Shown: piece by piece, positions 7,106-8,386 of the stretch
Numbering within the stretch: the first letter of the stretch is position 1
Layout: the number at the start of each line of letters is the position of its first letter
Assembly: GCA_017694215.1 (NCBI GenBank)
Contig: JADIND010000005.1
Span: forward strand, 1 to 8,386
Direction of reading: 5' to 3'
From: Candidatus Scatousia excrementipullorum
GTDB lineage: Bacteria > Cyanobacteriota > Vampirovibrionia > Gastranaerophilales > Gastranaerophilaceae
DNA length: 8,386 bases
Notes under the pieces: generated by a model
What the model saw: the letters and a program-made list of their open reading frames with translations, nothing else
What the model was told of the DNA's origin: nothing
Database searches by the model: none
Made by a program: the position numbers and the translations under genes

Positions 7106-7765
7106 TTAAATTTCCAGCGTGTCAAGAAGTTTAACTTCTTTTGCGTTATTAACGGGAATATATTCAAACATTTTTTCGAGATTATTTAATGTATTTTTAA
7201 CTTCATATTTGTTTGTTTCCATAAGAACCTTGTGCGGTTCTGCGGAGATTTCTTTGAATCCGAGTTTTTTATATTTGCTTATCGTGTCGTAAGGTCCGTT
7301 TGTAATCGCCTCGAGTTCAATTTTGCCGCTTTTTTCACGGTCAAAATTTCTGAATATCTGGTAAAACAAACTTTTCCCTGCAAATTTTACTTTTTGCCCG
7401 AACTCGACAGGCCATGTACAAATGCAGTGAAGATGAAATTTTTTCTTTCCTTCATTAAAAGAAATTATTCCGCATGCTCTGCCGTTAACCGATGCAATAT
7501 AAGAAGTGTTGCATTCCTTCGCCGCCTCGTCAGTTGCAAGTTCCAGCATCTCATGCCATCTTTCATATTCATACTTTGTAAATCCCGGCATGCGTTCTTC
7601 CGGTTTAACCTTGTCGCACAATAGTTTCAAAAAGTTTTTGTCATGCTTATCAATACGGTAAATATCTATTTTCGTATTTATATTATTAATATTGCTGACA
7701 ATTTTTGCAGTATGCAACCCCTGAAAACTATTCTGTTGAGTGTAGTTTGACCTTCTGATAATCAA
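7106..7765 (-). CDS. GNAT-family N-acetyltransferase, substrate unknown
   Basis: The protein has 219 residues and the marks of a GNAT fold, which moves an acetyl group from acetyl-CoA to an amine. ASVNGRACGIISF (91-103) fits the central strands, and GQKVKFAGKSLFYQIF (123-138) fits the acetyl-CoA-binding loop and helix in a degenerate Q/R-x-x-G-x-G/A form. TISKYKKLGFKEIS (151-164) is the usual C-terminal YxxxGF block. The match is recognisable but divergent, and nothing points to a substrate. The start is a TTG at 7765, because AAAGGAG (7773-7779) lies 7 nt upstream and no nearby ATG fits. The first 20 residues, including QNSFQGLHTAK, precede the catalytic domain and form a polar extension. 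The gene points away from the rRNA operon. A weak TATATT on its strand near 7793-7798 could be its -10. Confidence 0.8.
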   Translation of the reverse strand: MIIRRSNYTQQNSFQGLHTAKIVSNINNINTKIDIYRIDKHDKNFLKLLCDKVKPEERMPGFTKYEYERWHEMLELATDEAAKECNTSYIASVNGRACGIISFNEGKKKFHLHCICTWPVEFGQKVKFAGKSLFYQIFRNFDREKSGKIELEAITNGPYDTISKYKKLGFKEISAEPHKVLMETNKYEVKNTLNNLEKMFEYIPVNNAKEVKLLDTLEI

Positions 7766-7772
7766 AATTTTA

Positions 7773-7779
7773 CTCCTTT
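7773..7779 (-). promoter_or_regulatory. strong ribosome binding site that sets a TTG start
   Basis: Read on the minus strand this is AAAGGAG, the best Shine-Dalgarno sequence in the window, 7 nt before the TTG at 7765. It decides the start of the acetyltransferase gene. Confidence 0.8.
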
Positions 7780-7917
7780 GTTTTTATTAAATATAGTGAA
7801 TAAAATTTTTTGCTAAAATTCCGGGAACTTTCTGAAAATTTTTCCGTCAAAATAAAAAGAGCAGCAGAATTAATATGCCGAAAACTATTCTTACATAAGT
7901 GTTTTTGGTATTGTTAA

Positions 7918-7929
7918 GTTTTATAAAAC
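7918..7929. repeat. perfect 12-bp palindrome upstream of the first rRNA promoter
   Basis: GTTTTATAAAAC is its own reverse complement and ends 17 bp before the P1 -35. It could be a binding site for a regulator, or part of an AT-rich UP-like region together with the A-run at 7935-7942. A perfect AT-rich palindrome of this length can also arise by chance. Confidence 0.35.
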
Positions 7930-7946
7930 ATAATCAAAAAAAGTGC

Positions 7947-7975
7947 TTGCTTTTAAATTTTTTTTTGTATAAGAT
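7947..7975 (+). promoter_or_regulatory. rRNA operon promoter P1
   Basis: TTGCTT (7947-7952) and TAAGAT (7970-7975) are separated by 17 bp, with an AT-rich spacer and an A-run upstream. TATAAG at 7968 is an alternative -10 with 15-bp spacing. Transcription would start near 7981, giving a leader of about 330 nt before 16S. Confidence 0.65.
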
Positions 7976-7978
7976 TAA

Positions 7979-7990
7979 AGACGTGCTAAG
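7979..7990 (+). repeat. 12-bp direct repeat, copy 1 (at the predicted P1 start)
   Basis: AGACGTGCTAAG here recurs exactly at 8241-8252. In this copy the following GCAC lets GTGC-TAAG-GCAC fold into a 4-bp hairpin (7983-7994) at the 5' end of the leader RNA. Confidence 0.6.
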
Positions 7991-8045
7991 GCACAATGAA
8001 CTTTTAAAAAGTTAAATAGCAATTAAAGAAATATAAAATAGCTGC

Positions 8046-8073
8046 TTGACAATAAATTTTTAAGTCGTAAGAT
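8046..8073 (+). promoter_or_regulatory. rRNA operon promoter P2
   Basis: A perfect -35 TTGACA (8046-8051) is followed 16 bp later by TAAGAT (8068-8073), the same -10 as in P1. This is the best sigma-70-type promoter in the window. The transcript would start near 8080, inside AACCG-x5-CGGTT (8079-8093). Confidence 0.82.
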
Positions 8074-8078
8074 AAGGG

Positions 8079-8117
8079 AACCGGGTTACGGTTGTTAACT
8101 GAATAAAGTAAGTTAAC
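8079..8117 (+). other. pair of hairpins at the start of the P2 leader RNA
   Basis: AACCG (8079-8083) pairs with CGGTT (8089-8093). Directly after it GTTAACT (8094-8100) pairs with AGTTAAC (8111-8117) around a 10-base loop. Neither has a U-tract, so they are not terminators. They may stabilise the transcript 5' end or serve antitermination. Confidence 0.45.
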
Positions 8118-8185
8118 CTTATAATTAAGCCCCTGATTACAAATATAATTAAGAAGCTTAAAAATAAAAAAGTTTATTTTGAATT

Positions 8186-8205
8186 GCACCTTGAAAACAG
8201 AATAG
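8186..8205 (+). promoter_or_regulatory. boxA-like antitermination site in the rRNA leader
   Basis: The sequence GCACCTTGAAAACAGAATAG closely resembles the CTTTGAAAACT-type boxA of Firmicutes rRNA leaders and spacers, where NusB/NusE load to make transcription resistant to Rho. It sits about 105 nt before 16S, the normal place. The assignment rests on recalled similarity. Confidence 0.6.
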
Positions 8206-8240
8206 CTGAAAAAGAACTTGTTAATTCTGAGAGAAAAGAC

Positions 8241-8252
8241 AGACGTGCTAAG
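8241..8252 (+). repeat. 12-bp direct repeat, copy 2 (before 16S)
   Basis: This is an exact copy of the 12 bases at 7979-7990, here followed by ACAAAAAATG instead of GCACAATG, so the small hairpin of copy 1 cannot form. It lies 60 nt before the mature 16S end, where processing stems usually lie. Confidence 0.6.
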
Positions 8253-8275
8253 ACAAAAAATGTAATGAGTCAAAG

Positions 8276-8293
8276 CTATCACGCGAGTGATAG
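8276..8293 (+). other. GNRA-capped hairpin just before 16S rRNA
   Basis: CTATCAC (8276-8282) and GTGATAG (8287-8293) form a perfect 7-bp stem closed by the tetraloop GCGA, a stable GNRA loop. It ends about 18 nt before the predicted 16S start. It is probably a structural element of 16S precursor folding or maturation. Confidence 0.65.
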
Positions 8294-8311
8294 AAGCGAT
8301 AAAACTTTCTG

Positions 8312-8386
8312 ACAATGGAGAGTTTGATCCTGGCTCAGGACGAACGCTGGCGGCGTGCTTTATACATGCAAGTCGAACGAGAATCT
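8312..8386 (+). rRNA. rrs: 16S ribosomal RNA, 5' end (partial, cut by the contig end)
   Basis: The stretch contains the universal 5' block AGAGTTTGATCCTGGCTCAG (8319-8338), then the conserved GACGAACGCTGGCGGCGTGC and ACATGCAAGTCGAACG. Counting back from E. coli position 8 at 8319 puts base 1 near 8312. Only about 75 of some 1500 nt are present. The variable part (TTTAT before ACATGC, GAGAATCT at the end) fits a Melainabacteria/Cyanobacteria-side lineage but is too short to place it. Confidence 0.96.

Larger units (their letters stand above)
7981..8311 (+). other. rRNA operon leader (transcribed, non-coding)
   Basis: There is no gene in these 330 nt. The stretch holds the second promoter, several short hairpins (7983-7994, 7999-8013, 8079-8093, 8094-8117, 8149-8161), the boxA-like site and the GNRA hairpin. 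A 12-base direct repeat marks both ends of the leader. This is the expected content of a bacterial rrn leader, where antitermination and RNase processing take place. Confidence 0.75.

Noticed and set aside
7124..7142. AAGAAG-x5-CTTCTT hairpin with two trailing Ts, as a terminator for the TM protein gene
   Set aside because: The stem is only 6 bp with low GC and the T-run is short. It lies within the coding end of the acetyltransferase (codons for Glu-Val-Lys-Leu-Leu), which explains it well enough.
7232..7624. 130-codon plus-strand frame opposite the acetyltransferase
   Set aside because: A Phe/Cys-rich antisense shadow of the acetyltransferase gene, which has a strong ribosome site and recognisable motifs.
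8004..8315. 103-codon minus-strand frame upstream of 16S
   Set aside because: It runs antisense through the rRNA leader and promoter P2. It is the result of AT-rich, stop-poor sequence and shows no protein-like pattern.
1..8386. CRISPR array, tRNA, transposon or toxin-antitoxin pair
   Set aside because: No regularly spaced repeats, cloverleaf, transposase motif, terminal inverted repeats or small paired genes of that type were found on either strand. The Tn5 end at the start is a sequencing adapter.

Overview
The window looks like one complete metagenomic contig from an AT-rich, uncultured bacterium. It opens with a leftover Nextera (Tn5) sequencing adapter and stops about 75 nt into a 16S rRNA gene, the usual place for short-read assemblies to break. 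Low GC, the style of the two unknown proteins, a class II CCA-adding enzyme with an HD domain and the opening of the 16S gene together suggest a gut Melainabacteria/Vampirovibrionia (Gastranaerophilales-like) lineage. This is an impression from sequence style, not a database result.

Layout, left to right. Positions 3-36 are adapter. A possible 3' end of an upstream gene (38-106) overlaps cca (78-1508, +), a tRNA nucleotidyltransferase. A small cysteine- and tryptophan-rich reading frame (1496-1678, -) converges on cca. An intergenic stretch with an inverted repeat and a strong 5'-UTR hairpin precedes a giant acidic protein of unknown function (1870-5775, +, 1301 aa), which ends at a clear intrinsic terminator. 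A one-TM protein of unknown function follows (5938-7062, +, 374 aa). It converges on a GNAT-family acetyltransferase (7106-7765, -) that uses a TTG start behind a strong Shine-Dalgarno site. The last 450 nt are the control region of an rRNA operon: two tandem promoters with the same TAAGAT -10, a structured leader, a boxA-like antitermination site, a GNRA-capped hairpin and the 5' end of 16S rRNA.

There is no sign of one operon tying these genes together. cca and the rRNA operon are housekeeping. The giant protein and the TM protein each have their own ribosome binding site and are separated by a terminator, so they are probably separate transcription units. No mobile element, CRISPR array, tRNA or recognisable defence system is visible. 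The least explained element is the giant protein: three spaced copies of a degenerate helical-hairpin repeat, separated by long acidic low-complexity linkers, with a basic C-terminal tail.
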